Source: Lysinibacillus sphaericus (GTDB lineage: Bacteria; Bacillota; Bacilli; Bacillales_A; Planococcaceae). Taken from it: 39,207 bases of DNA. Position numbers and translations under genes: made by a program. The DNA lies in assembly GCF_006864135.1 (NCBI RefSeq), contig NZ_SADV01000033.1, positions 1 to 39,207 on the forward strand, in the 5' to 3' direction. Shown here piece after piece: positions 25,463 to 33,666 of this stretch; position 1 is the first letter of the stretch; each line of letters opens with the position of its first letter. Below the pieces are notes generated by a model, which saw nothing but the letters and a program-made list of their open reading frames with translations, had not been told where the DNA came from and searched no databases.

Positions 25463-26428
25463 TCACTCTTTTCGTAATAGGAATATTAAGAATGGCCCAC
25501 CGATAATCGCCATAATGGTTGATGCTGGAATTTCAAGCGGTACAGCAATTGTGCGACCAATCGTATCTGCCACTAATATTAATAAAGCTCCAGCTAATGC
25601 TGTAAAAGGTATGAGCACCTTATGATCGTGTCCAACTATACGACGAGAAATATGTGGTACTAACAGACCGACGAACGAGATAACTCCTGCTACAACAACA
25701 GAAACAGCTGATAATAGTACCGCAACAGCGGCTATTAATAGACGAGCACGAGCTATATGAAAGCCTAGACTTTTTGCTGTTTTGTCTTGTAATACTAGCA
25801 GATTACACCAACTATATAATGCAAAGGAGGCTATTAATCCGACAGTACCATAAGTAACAATTGTTGATACGTCCTTCCACGTACGCATCGTTAAGTTTGA
25901 GCCTACAACGCTGGAAGCTGAAGTATTCATTGAACCGCCTAAACTAATGAAAGCCTCTGTTAACCCCGTGAACATTGCATTAATAGCAATTCCGACTAAA
26001 ATAAGTTTCAATGGACTTAAGCCTGACTTCCATGACAACGCAAAGACGAGTGCGCAGGCAAATGCCCCGCCCATAAATGCTAATATAGGTGTTATAAAAA
26101 ATAATGCTGGAAAGAAGGAAATAATAAAGAGCTGGACAAATGCCGCTCCTGAAGATATACCAATAACCCCGGCATCCGCTAATGGGTTACGCATAACTGA
26201 TTGTAATAGTACCCCTGAAACGGAAAGTGCTGCACCAGCAAACAACGCAACAATGATTCGTGGAAATCGTAAATCTCGGATAGCCTCCATTTGACTATTT
26301 CCTTCATCAAATAATGCACCTATAAATTCAAAAAAGCCCATTTTAATGCTACCTGTCGTTGCTGCATAAACTACTGAGACAAGTAATAATACAATTACAA
26401 TTGAAAAGCTTACAATTTTTTTTGTCAT
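25463..26428 (-). CDS. isdF: Haem ABC transporter permease (IsdF-like, FecCD family)
   Basis: A FecCD-family permease of 321 residues with about nine to ten membrane helices. Typical family stretches are LRFPRIIVALFAGAALSVSGVLLQSVMRNPLADAGVIGISSGA, GLLVPHISRRIVGHDHK and DTIGRTIAVPLEIPASTIMAIIGGPFLIFLL. It would move haem released by the IsdE-like lipoprotein across the membrane. ATG at 26428 follows AAGGAAGTCCGGT; the frame extends eight codons upstream from a TTG, but that lacks a site. A strong palindrome lies in the 167-bp gap to the upstream isdE gene, so the amounts of binding protein and permease may be set separately. Confidence 0.92.
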   Translation of the reverse strand: MTKKIVSFSIVIVLLLVSVVYAATTGSIKMGFFEFIGALFDEGNSQMEAIRDLRFPRIIVALFAGAALSVSGVLLQSVMRNPLADAGVIGISSGAAFVQLFIISFFPALFFITPILAFMGGAFACALVFALSWKSGLSPLKLILVGIAINAMFTGLTEAFISLGGSMNTSASSVVGSNLTMRTWKDVSTIVTYGTVGLIASFALYSWCNLLVLQDKTAKSLGFHIARARLLIAAVAVLLSAVSVVVAGVISFVGLLVPHISRRIVGHDHKVLIPFTALAGALLILVADTIGRTIAVPLEIPASTIMAIIGGPFLIFLLRKE

Positions 26429-26512
26429 ACCGGACTTCCTTTTTCTTTTCAAATTCCATCATGTTACATGTACATCCACAACTTTTCCTAAGGGACTGAA
26501 ACATAATTTTCT

Positions 26513-26538
26513 AAGCCTTATGCCTCGGCATAAGGCTT
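26513..26538. repeat. 26-bp palindrome in the isdE-isdF gap
   Basis: AAGCCTTATGCC-TC-GGCATAAGGCTT, with flanking TTTTCTAA/TTAGAAAA adding an outer stem. The core TTATGCC-TC-GGCATAA is shared with the dispersed elements elsewhere. There is no T-tract, so it is more likely an RNA-stability or partial-attenuation hairpin than a full terminator. Confidence 0.7.
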
Positions 26539-26595
26539 AATCGAAATATTAGAAAAGCAAGGCTATGCTTGCGATACGAGCGACATTTCTAGTTT

Positions 26596-27519
26596 CTATT
26601 TACGATAGAAGATTTCCATTAGCTGTCCTAAAGCCTGTGGCACTTGTAAGGAAGCTGTAGTACCGAACAATTCTTCCTCCAAATCATAGACTTTGCCGTT
26701 TTTCACTGCGTTAAAATGCTTCCAAATATCATTCGTTGTAAATTCCTCATCAAACATTTTTACAACTTCATCTGGCATACCGTGTGATAGTCGTAAAATA
26801 ATATCAGGGTTACTATTGTGCAAGTACTCAGTATTCGAAGACAAGTATTCAGCGTCCTGCCCTTCCATTACATTAATACCGCCTGCACGTTTCACAAGGT
26901 CTCCTGCATAGGAATTTTCAGTTGCAACTAAATAACTTCCTGGAATACCAAGTAAGATTAATACACGCGGCCCCTCTTTGTTCTCAGCAACTGTTTGTAC
27001 AGCATCAATATTTTTTTGTAATCCATTCACTAGCTTCTCGGCTTGTTCTACGCGATTATAGCGTTCGCCAAGTGTTTTAATCTCGGAAAGCATGGCATCA
27101 ACACTTTGAAAGTTTAAAAAATTAACTGGAATTTTTAACTGCTTGAATTTATCTTGTAAATCATACTCTAACGTTGAAACTGATAACACATCTGTTGGAT
27201 TTAATGATTTAACAATCTCCATATCTGGCTCCATTGCGTTACCGATAGTAGGCAGTTCATCGAAACGTTTTGCTAATGTTTTTTCTGTTTCAGGCACTGC
27301 TATAGCGTCCAACTCAAGCTTATCTAGAATATCTGCAATAACAACTGTTCCTGCAATAATACGATGTTCATTCGCATCAGTTGCTTCAGTTGATGGTTGT
27401 GCTTTTTCCGTTGGTGTCTCTGTCTTTTCTTGCTTACTGCCATCACTACAGCCGACGACTACCAAAAGTAATGACATCATCGCCATTATGAGCAACCAAC
27501 ATTTCCAATTCTTTTGCAT
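26596..27519 (-). CDS. isdE: Haem-binding lipoprotein (IsdE-like)
   Basis: A 307-residue substrate-binding lipoprotein of the helical-backbone metal receptor class. The signal peptide ends in the lipobox VVVGCS with Cys24, followed by a charged linker. The two haem axial ligands known in S. aureus IsdE, Met and His, have clear counterparts at Met95 (IGNAMEPDME) and His245 (LRLSHGMPDE). It takes haem from the NEAT proteins at the wall and passes it to the IsdF-like permease. The ribosome site is AGGAGATGACTTT. It follows the double-NEAT gene by 15 bp in the same operon. Confidence 0.92.
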   Translation of the reverse strand: MQKNWKCWLLIMAMMSLLLVVVGCSDGSKQEKTETPTEKAQPSTEATDANEHRIIAGTVVIADILDKLELDAIAVPETEKTLAKRFDELPTIGNAMEPDMEIVKSLNPTDVLSVSTLEYDLQDKFKQLKIPVNFLNFQSVDAMLSEIKTLGERYNRVEQAEKLVNGLQKNIDAVQTVAENKEGPRVLILLGIPGSYLVATENSYAGDLVKRAGGINVMEGQDAEYLSSNTEYLHNSNPDIILRLSHGMPDEVVKMFDEEFTTNDIWKHFNAVKNGKVYDLEEELFGTTASLQVPQALGQLMEIFYRK

Positions 27520-27534
27520 AAAGTCATCTCCTAC

Positions 27535-28812
27535 TTATTTCTGTTCAGTCGCATCTTTTCTTGCATTTTTAAAACGGCGAACGAGCGACCAGCCCGATAA
27601 AATACAAATTACTACTAGCAATACTATCTTCACAATATTCAGCTGAGCAAGCTGCTGATCGACTTTTGAATCCTTCGCTACTTTTTCAGTAGTCTCCTCT
27701 TTAACATCAGCTTTCTCGGCGGCGTCTTCATCTTCAATAGGTGCATCAAGTGTACGATCAAATGCTAACTGCTCTTCCTTAGGCACAGTTACAGTTGGCT
27801 GGAATGATGGCAGTGGTCGTGATAACTGAGTCGGTTTTACAGGCTCATGTTGTGTTTCCACTGGTGCCTTTTTGACTTTCTCTTTCACAATAACAGGTTG
27901 CTTTTCACTAGCTACTCGCGTAGAGGGTGCTGTTACAGAGGGCTTACTTAAAAACTTCGCTACCTGCTGTTGATCAAATTTTAGATTTACGAAATATTGA
28001 TGATGATAAGACATCTCAGGTATATCAACTTTAACCCACATTCGTATTGGCTTTTCAAAATTACTAATTTCAAATTCAACAATTCTGGCATTGTCTACAA
28101 GTGAAATAAACTTTGGCTCTACCTGTTTTCCTTGTTTATCTACAGTTAAGCCTGTTATCCAATTAGATTTTAAAATTGTCATATGAGCATAATATTTGCC
28201 GTTCTTTTCTTTTATTTCTGCAACAGGGTTTACATATGTATTCATAATGGATTGTTCGTTCTTTCCATCTACTAATAATACGTAATTCATTGACCATTCC
28301 TTATCATAGATTTCTTCTGAAATAGATTCGTCAATTTCGTTTTCTGGAATAACTTCCTCATCCTTTTGCACAATTGTTGAAAGGGTTGTTAACTGTAATT
28401 GAAGCTCCTTGGAAAAAGGGACATATTCCTCAGAGGATGAAAATGCTACCTCACCTTTAATGATAATAGGCCGATGTAAATCCTTGACATCAAATTGAAC
28501 TAAATTTTCAGTCTGAACGTTTGACGAAAGCTCATTTTCCTGCTGTTCGATATGTAAATCTCTTATACTCAATGGCTTCTTTATAGCCAAATTTAAGCTA
28601 TATTGACCGTTCTTTACATCTATTGTCGCCAATTCGCTAAAAATATTGTCTTTCCTTCCATCTAGAGATGAAAAACTTAGTTCAACTTGATAGCTCCCAT
28701 TTTCTAATACAGATTCTTCAGCTTTTACCTGAAGCCATACACATGGAGGGAAAAGCATCAGTAAAAAAGTACTCAAAATGAATACTTGAACTATTTTTCT
28801 ATTGCTAATCAC
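27535..28812 (-). CDS. Double-NEAT haem-binding protein with C-terminal membrane anchor
   Basis: A surface protein of 425 residues: signal peptide (about 1-31), NEAT domain 1 (about 36-142), NEAT domain 2 (about 172-282), a Pro/Glu/Lys-rich stalk (290-390) and a membrane helix (about 392-411) with a basic tail RRFKNARK. NEAT 2 carries the haem-binding YHHQY (269-273) and SNWITGL helix; NEAT 1 lacks the tyrosine pair and may bind another partner. I see no LPXTG or NPQTN motif before the helix, so it is probably held in the membrane rather than linked by sortase. The start is GTG at 28812 after GGAGGAATTTACACA. It would relay haem from wall or S-layer NEAT proteins to IsdE. Confidence 0.87.
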   Translation of the reverse strand: MISNRKIVQVFILSTFLLMLFPPCVWLQVKAEESVLENGSYQVELSFSSLDGRKDNIFSELATIDVKNGQYSLNLAIKKPLSIRDLHIEQQENELSSNVQTENLVQFDVKDLHRPIIIKGEVAFSSSEEYVPFSKELQLQLTTLSTIVQKDEEVIPENEIDESISEEIYDKEWSMNYVLLVDGKNEQSIMNTYVNPVAEIKEKNGKYYAHMTILKSNWITGLTVDKQGKQVEPKFISLVDNARIVEFEISNFEKPIRMWVKVDIPEMSYHHQYFVNLKFDQQQVAKFLSKPSVTAPSTRVASEKQPVIVKEKVKKAPVETQHEPVKPTQLSRPLPSFQPTVTVPKEEQLAFDRTLDAPIEDEDAAEKADVKEETTEKVAKDSKVDQQLAQLNIVKIVLLVVICILSGWSLVRRFKNARKDATEQK

Positions 28813-28893
28813 TGTGTAAATTCCTCCAAATTCTTTCAGAGCACAGTAACTTCCTTCCTCTAATAAGTGAGAAAGGAAGTGGCTGTAACCGTA

Positions 28894-30366
28894 CTATTTA
28901 TTCATGTATTGTAATGAGCCATTTAAAATTTTTGCCATTTGTGTGCGTTTTAATGGACTGCTTGCATTAATAACAGTTTTGCCATTCGCATTTACAGATC
29001 CAGTCATGATTTTACCTGCATATAGGAACGCAAAGGCTTTTTTCGCTTCTTCACTTGTAACAGTTGCACCATCAGCATAATAAGATAAGGTTGGATCACC
29101 ATAGTTCATTTCTTTTCCTGCAACATGTGCTACTGCACGGTAAATCATCACTGCTGCTTGTTGTCGAGTAAGTGTTCCATTTGGATTAAAGTTCTCTGCC
29201 TTCACGACAATTCCAGCCTCAGCTAAGGCATTGATTGCTTGTACACGTTCTGTATCAAGTTTCGCTGTATCTTTAAATCCAGCAATTGTTGTAGAAGATA
29301 AGTTTAATGAACGAGCAATCATTAACGCAAATTGAGAGCGTGTAATATTGTCATATGGTTTAAAATTATCTTGCCCCTTAACAATTCCCTTACTGTATAA
29401 TGCTAAGATTGCTTCTTTATTACCATCATTACTAATATCTTTAAATGGATTCACCACTGGTTTCACTGCGCCTTCGACAGCAAAGCTAAATTGTACTTGA
29501 TGGTTTGAGTCATAGTTCACGCCTTTTTCTGGCTCATTCACAACAATATGTAGCTGAGCATTTACAAGTTTCTTTAAGTCTCCCACTACAAATGAGTACT
29601 TACTAGTATTTGTTGTATCGTCTTGACTTACTAAAGTTGCTTCATTTCCTTCCACTTTGAATCCTTTAACATATTGACCTTGAGGGAATGTCATAGTAAC
29701 TACGTTTTTACCATCTACTACTGATACGCCTACTTTTGGTTGAATATATTGCTTCATAATAGATTCTTCAGAAGTACCGTTTTTGTAAACAGTGATAGCC
29801 ACTTCATTTACTTTAACGTCTTCTTTAATCTCTTCAGATTTACCGTTTTCTTCTGTAGTAGTTGCTTCCTTATTTTCTACTGCTTTTAAATCAAAATCAT
29901 ACCACTTGTCCATATTAGCTGAAGCTACGACAACGTGAATTTTCGCTTGTAATACTTCACCAGCTACAGCTGGGAAACTGTATGTAATTGTGCCATCTGC
30001 ATTTTTAACTTCAGTAGCATCTACTAACTTATCACCTTGCTTTGTTTGTAAACCCGCGATCATTGGAGCAGATTTTGCTGCTACCGTTAATTTTGCCTCA
30101 AATTTTCCATCCTTCTCAACGATTGTGCCTGTTGTAACAAGATGAGCGCTAATGGCAGGTTGGGGTTCTGTTGTACCAGGCTTAAAGATGTGGAAATCTA
30201 CTATAGTATCAACATTTTCTGATTTAATTGCCCCTACTTTTACTTCAGTATTTGTAGTCGTTACTTCAGCTACCTTTGCAGATGCAAATGATGGTGCTGA
30301 AAGCGATGCTGCTAGCAATGAAGCTAGTACTATTTTTGTTGCGCGTGATTGTTGTTTGTTAGCCAT
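28894..30366 (-). CDS. NEAT-NEAT-SLH protein, S-layer anchored haem-binding candidate
   Basis: A 490-residue secreted protein: signal peptide to about Ala30, two NEAT domains (about 50-163 and 187-297) and three SLH repeats (about 308-490: NPFKDISNDGNKEAI, AGFKDTAKLDTERVQAINAL, then the YYADGATVTSEEAKKAF repeat). SLH domains attach proteins non-covalently to the pyruvylated wall polymer. B. anthracis BslK combines one NEAT with three SLH; this has two. Neither NEAT domain has a full YxxxY pair: domain 1 ends KWYDFDL and domain 2 has NYDSNHQVQF, so haem binding could be altered. Its ATG overlaps the isdC stop (TAATG), so the two genes are tightly coupled. Confidence 0.9.
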   Translation of the reverse strand: MANKQQSRATKIVLASLLAASLSAPSFASAKVAEVTTTNTEVKVGAIKSENVDTIVDFHIFKPGTTEPQPAISAHLVTTGTIVEKDGKFEAKLTVAAKSAPMIAGLQTKQGDKLVDATEVKNADGTITYSFPAVAGEVLQAKIHVVVASANMDKWYDFDLKAVENKEATTTEENGKSEEIKEDVKVNEVAITVYKNGTSEESIMKQYIQPKVGVSVVDGKNVVTMTFPQGQYVKGFKVEGNEATLVSQDDTTNTSKYSFVVGDLKKLVNAQLHIVVNEPEKGVNYDSNHQVQFSFAVEGAVKPVVNPFKDISNDGNKEAILALYSKGIVKGQDNFKPYDNITRSQFALMIARSLNLSSTTIAGFKDTAKLDTERVQAINALAEAGIVVKAENFNPNGTLTRQQAAVMIYRAVAHVAGKEMNYGDPTLSYYADGATVTSEEAKKAFAFLYAGKIMTGSVNANGKTVINASSPLKRTQMAKILNGSLQYMNK

Positions 30367-30965
30367 TATTGACCCTCCGTTTTTGTTTGTATTTTTTTTC
30401 TATAAAGTAAAAATGCTGATCCAACTAATGCCACAATTAATAAATAAGGTGTAACATCACTTGTTTGAGGATTCGGCACATGACTTTCAGAAGAATTTGT
30501 TGGTGTATTAGTAGTTTTCGTATCTGATGCTGTTGTTGTGCTTCCTCCAGATGCTGCATCAAATACTAGTGAAACGCTGTATTCGTGGTGATAATTAATA
30601 TCGTCAATATCAATTTTCATAGAAGTCACAACAGGTTTCGTTAAATCTTTAACTGTAAATTTTACAGTACGAGTATCTACTGCTTTATCTTCGCTTACTA
30701 CAGTTGCTCCACCAGGTGGTTGGAACTTTGTGATCCATGCACTATTTTTTAATGTAATTTGAACAGTAGCTGTCCCATTTTTCAATGTGACCTTTGCTGG
30801 TTTTATAAAATAATCATTGGCAATGGATACAGAGTTGCTCTCAGGTTTATTGACCTGATATTTTATCGAATGTGTGCCGTCAGCTAGTTGAGCAGATGCT
30901 TGTGGTAACGCAAAGTTATAAACAAAGAAAGTTGCAAGCATGACGAACATCATTAATTTCTTCAT
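30366..30965 (-). CDS. isdC: IsdC-like wall-anchored NEAT haem protein
   Basis: A 199-residue protein: signal peptide (about 1-25), one NEAT domain (27-138) with the haem pocket helix KNSAWITKF and the YHHEY ligand motif (125-129), a Ser/Thr-rich linker, the sortase B signal NPQTS (165-169), a membrane helix and a basic tail. This is the layout of IsdC, the central wall conduit that passes haem to IsdE and is anchored by sortase B, encoded last in this operon. The first gene of the operon, it starts after GAGGAGGCGTACAACAC and lies about 50 bp downstream of a Fur site. Confidence 0.93.
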   Translation of the reverse strand: MKKLMMFVMLATFFVYNFALPQASAQLADGTHSIKYQVNKPESNSVSIANDYFIKPAKVTLKNGTATVQITLKNSAWITKFQPPGGATVVSEDKAVDTRTVKFTVKDLTKPVVTSMKIDIDDINYHHEYSVSLVFDAASGGSTTTASDTKTTNTPTNSSESHVPNPQTSDVTPYLLIVALVGSAFLLYRKKIQTKTEGQ

Positions 30966-31013
30966 GTGTTGTACGCCTCCTCTGAAAAATAATTGAAAGT
31001 AATTTATTGAAAA

Positions 31014-31028
31014 CGAAAATCATTCTCA
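31014..31028. promoter_or_regulatory. Fur box of the isd operon
   Basis: On the minus strand TGAGAAT-G-ATTTTCG fits the 7-1-7 Fur consensus TGATAAT-N-ATTATCA with three differences. It lies about 50 bp upstream of the isdC start and overlaps a likely promoter (TTGGTA, 17 bp, AATGAT). Iron repression follows from this. Confidence 0.75.
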
Positions 31029-31124
31029 TTTATACTCTCATTACCAAGAATAATCGTTTATACCAGTGTATGTCAATAACAAAACCGAATTCGTCTTCGA
31101 TATGTCAAATTACCTTCAAAAAAA

Positions 31125-31155
31125 GAAATATCACGTAAATAACATGTGATATTTC
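31125..31155 (-). terminator. Terminator of ytaF
   Basis: GAAATATCAC (31125-31134) and GTGATATTTC (31146-31155) form a perfect stem; TTTTTTTGAAGG follows on the minus strand. It is 60 bp past the stop. Confidence 0.85.
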
Positions 31156-31215
31156 CTATATTTTTAATTAAAATGCCCTTTCTATTTATTCATCTCAACT
31201 AGACATCTATTATAT

Positions 31216-31785
31216 TTAAGAAACTATTTCAATAATCGCTATAAGAATAAGTAGCCACCCTGAAATAGCGGTTGAGTGTTTTCCAATAAAAGTCTTTGTC
31301 AGTAAGACTCCAAAATGAACACCAGCACCTACTGTGATGAACGAAAAGACACCGATAGAAATAACTGTCCAAATCGCAGAAATACCATTGGCCCCAAGTG
31401 CTATTCCTCCTGCTAAACAGTTGGCTGATAAGACAAAGCCGAGTGTCATTGCTTCTCGAATTGAAATTATATAATTTTTATCCTCATCAAATACTTCAGG
31501 ATTTCCCAATATTCCTTGTTTAGAAAAGCGACTAGATAATAAAGTCCATATCCCAATCGCACAAAGTAAAAGACTCCCTATTAAATTTGCGAAATCCGGA
31601 GAGATAAAATTAATAACTACGCTTCCAGCTGTTACTGCAGCGTATGTGACGATCATTGAAATTAGAGCAATTACCGCATTGGATAATATGGGTATTTTCA
31701 CTCGCTTAATACCATAGGCGAGACCAATTCCTAAATTATCTAAGTTGGCAGCTATCCCAATAAGAATGATGGCTATCCAATGCAT
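31216..31785 (-). CDS. ytaF: YtaF/MntP-like membrane protein
   Basis: A 189-residue membrane protein with six predicted helices, each half starting with a similar pattern: MHWIAIILIGIAANLDNLGIGLAYGIK and TLGFVLSANCLAGGIALGANGIS. This duplicated, Asp/Asn/Gly-bearing layout is that of YtaF and the related MntP manganese exporters. YtaF is listed as a sporulation membrane protein in B. subtilis; its transport role, if any, is unproven. ATG at 31785 follows GAGGAGGAAAAGA. The frame is open further upstream into a chemotaxis receptor fragment (31828-31998), by chance or by deletion. A single-gene unit. Confidence 0.82.
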   Translation of the reverse strand: MHWIAIILIGIAANLDNLGIGLAYGIKRVKIPILSNAVIALISMIVTYAAVTAGSVVINFISPDFANLIGSLLLCAIGIWTLLSSRFSKQGILGNPEVFDEDKNYIISIREAMTLGFVLSANCLAGGIALGANGISAIWTVISIGVFSFITVGAGVHFGVLLTKTFIGKHSTAISGWLLILIAIIEIVS

Positions 31786-31827
31786 TCTTTTCCTCCTCAA
31801 TAACGTAAAATCCATTCTCACATAGGA

Positions 31828-31998
31828 TATGAAGGAATAAAATTTTTGTTCATCGATGTTTTGAACGGAGTGCTTATTTACGGTTTCAACGGATGACTCT
31901 GCTACATGCTGTATTGTTTGTAAAGTTTTCGAAATGCTCTTTGCTATATCATTCGACTGATTAGATGATTCTATTACGACATTGGCATTTTCAATTGC
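31828..31998 (-). pseudogene. Fragment of a methyl-accepting chemotaxis protein
   Basis: The minus strand reads AIENANVVIESSNQSNDIAK, SISKTLQTIQHVAESSVETV and NKHSVQNIDEQ, a heptad-rich stretch typical of the helical signalling region of chemoreceptors. There is no start, and the upstream side joins directly to an ABC ATPase fragment. About 55 codons of a normally 500-650 codon gene remain. Confidence 0.6.
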
Positions 31999-32278
31999 TT
32001 TTTGGTGATTCGATCAAGGATCCCGTACGTTGTAAAATGGATGACCGACGTTTGTTTAAACTTTCCCCAAATATATGGATTGTCCCTTCAGAAGCCTTAA
32101 TGAGTCCGAGCAGCATTTTTAGCGTTGTTGTTTTTCCAGCACCATTCGGGCCCAAAAACCCATAAATCTCTCCTTCCTGAACATAAAGATCAACTTTATT
32201 TACTGAATTAATTGAGCCAAACTTTTTGCTAAGATTTGTGTTTGCACAATAGCCGATGTATTCATAGGAAAAAATCAT
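31991..32278 (-). pseudogene. Truncated ABC transporter ATPase (BcrA/bacitracin-export type)
   Basis: A 95-codon N-terminal fragment: NLSKKFGSINSVNKVDL, the Walker A GFLGPNGAGKTTTLKMLLGL and GTIHIFGESLNK-SSILQRTGSLIESP, as in antibiotic-export ATPases of the BcrA/lantibiotic-immunity type. The frame then breaks and runs into chemotaxis receptor sequence. Signature, Walker B and H-loop are missing, so no active ATPase is possible. The first residues (MIFSYEYIGYC) also look unlike the family. Confidence 0.75.
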
Positions 32279-32438
32279 TTCTGTTCAACTCAAACATTAA
32301 TAAATTTACCTTTCTCAAATCTAAAGTGAGCCTTACGACAGCCTTAAATTAAAGATTCAACGGCTCTTAAACATGAACTTTTTTCTTTCCCTATCTCGAA
32401 TCTCCATTTAAGATTTTCAATTTTTAAAATAAGCCAAT

Positions 32439-32512
32439 TTGACAAAAGTAACAACCTTTTGATAACTTTAAGTTGTTACTTGTTAATATTTAGTTATATC
32501 TCATCCTATAAT
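32439..32512 (+). promoter_or_regulatory. Promoter region of the opuAC-like gene with inverted-repeat operator
   Basis: TTGACA (32439-32444) with a weak -10 ATAACT 17 bp on; a second -10, TATAAT (32507-32512), sits 8 bp before the ribosome site. The arms AAGTAACAAC (32446-32455) and GTTGTTACTT (32472-32481) form a 10-bp inverted repeat inside the first promoter. Osmoprotectant genes in Bacillus are controlled by GbsR-type repressors, so an operator of that kind is plausible. The preceding 32279-32438 shows no gene. Confidence 0.6.
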
Positions 32513-32529
32513 AAAGAGAGGGAGATTTT

Positions 32530-33402
32530 ATGAGAGTCGGTAAATTATTAAAGATAGGATTGGCTTTAGCATTAATGTTCGTATTAAGTGCTTGTAGCTC
32601 AGATGGTGAAGGCACGAAAAATAAAGAAAAAAATGAAGTGAACTTAGCCTATGTTGAGTGGGATACTGAAATTGCCTCTACAAACGTAGTAGGACAAGTT
32701 CTAGAGGATTTAGGATATGATGTAACACTAACACCACTAGATAACGGAATTATGTGGGAAGCTCTTGCAAAAGGAGAAGTTGACGGTATGGTGTCAGCTT
32801 GGTTACCACAAACACATGCCCCACAAGTTGAGAAGTACAAAGATAAAATAGTAGATTTGGGAGAAAACCTTTCAGGTGCAAAAATTGGCTTAGTTGTCCC
32901 TAGTTATATGGATGTAAACTCTATCGCAGACTTAACAGATGAAGCAGGTAAAACAATTACTGGCATTGATCCTGGAGCAAATATGACAGCAACTACGGAA
33001 AATGCTTATAAGGAATATAGTAATCTTGAAGGCTGGAATGTAGTTACCTCATCTGGAGGCGCAATGACAGCAGCCCTTACTCAAGCCATTGCGAAAAAAG
33101 AAGAAATCATCGTTACAGGTTGGTCTCCACATTGGAAGTTTAACGCATTTGATTTAAAATATTTAGACGATCCTAAAAGTATATACGGAGCCGAAGAATA
33201 TATTGGTACATTTGCACGTAAAGGATTGAAAGAAGATAATCTGGGAGTGTATAGCGTTCTTAAAAACTTCCACTGGACTCCGGAAGATATTGAAAGTGTT
33301 ATGTTTGATATTATGAAAGGCGCTGATCCTAAAGAGGCCGCGAAAAAATGGATTAAAGACAATGAAGATAAAGTGTCAGAGTGGACAAAAGATGCAAAAT
33401 AA
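32530..33402 (+). CDS. Glycine betaine ABC transporter substrate-binding lipoprotein (OpuAC-like)
   Basis: A 290-residue lipoprotein of the OpuAC family that binds glycine betaine or a similar quaternary ammonium solute outside the membrane. The signal peptide ends with the lipobox VLSACSS (Cys22). Family stretches are VNLAYVEWDTEIASTNVVGQVLEDLGY, MVSAWLPQTH, and IVTGWSPHWKFNAFDLKYLDDP, whose Trp residues are placed like the aromatic cage. The ribosome site is GAGAGGGAG. No ATPase or permease gene adjoins; it must use a transporter encoded elsewhere or be an extra binding protein. It is one of the few plus-strand genes and has its own promoter and terminator. A choline or carnitine preference cannot be excluded. 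Confidence 0.9.
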   Translation: MRVGKLLKIGLALALMFVLSACSSDGEGTKNKEKNEVNLAYVEWDTEIASTNVVGQVLEDLGYDVTLTPLDNGIMWEALAKGEVDGMVSAWLPQTHAPQVEKYKDKIVDLGENLSGAKIGLVVPSYMDVNSIADLTDEAGKTITGIDPGANMTATTENAYKEYSNLEGWNVVTSSGGAMTAALTQAIAKKEEIIVTGWSPHWKFNAFDLKYLDDPKSIYGAEEYIGTFARKGLKEDNLGVYSVLKNFHWTPEDIESVMFDIMKGADPKEAAKKWIKDNEDKVSEWTKDAK

Positions 33403-33567
33403 GCAAATATGAGTTTGGATATACTCGTCTAGCATTACATATTAGGAATAGAAATAAATACAACAAAATATCTTCTGCACTTTAGTTGATGGTATTTAGA
33501 AAATAATTAAAACGTTTAAATTCTGTCGTTAGAGGTTCAGCCAAAAAACATACTCTATGCAAATAAA

Positions 33568-33606
33568 AAGTCGATTCCCAGTACAATATGGGGTCGACTT
33601 TTTTGT
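33568..33606 (+). terminator. Rho-independent terminator of the opuAC-like gene
   Basis: AAAGTCGA-TCCC and GGGGTCGACTT pair with one bulge and lead into TTTTTTG on the plus strand. Confidence 0.85.
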
Positions 33607-33666
33607 TTTATGCTGCGATTGTTAAACATTTGAATCAAATAATCTATGAAAGCATTTTGGTTCAAA

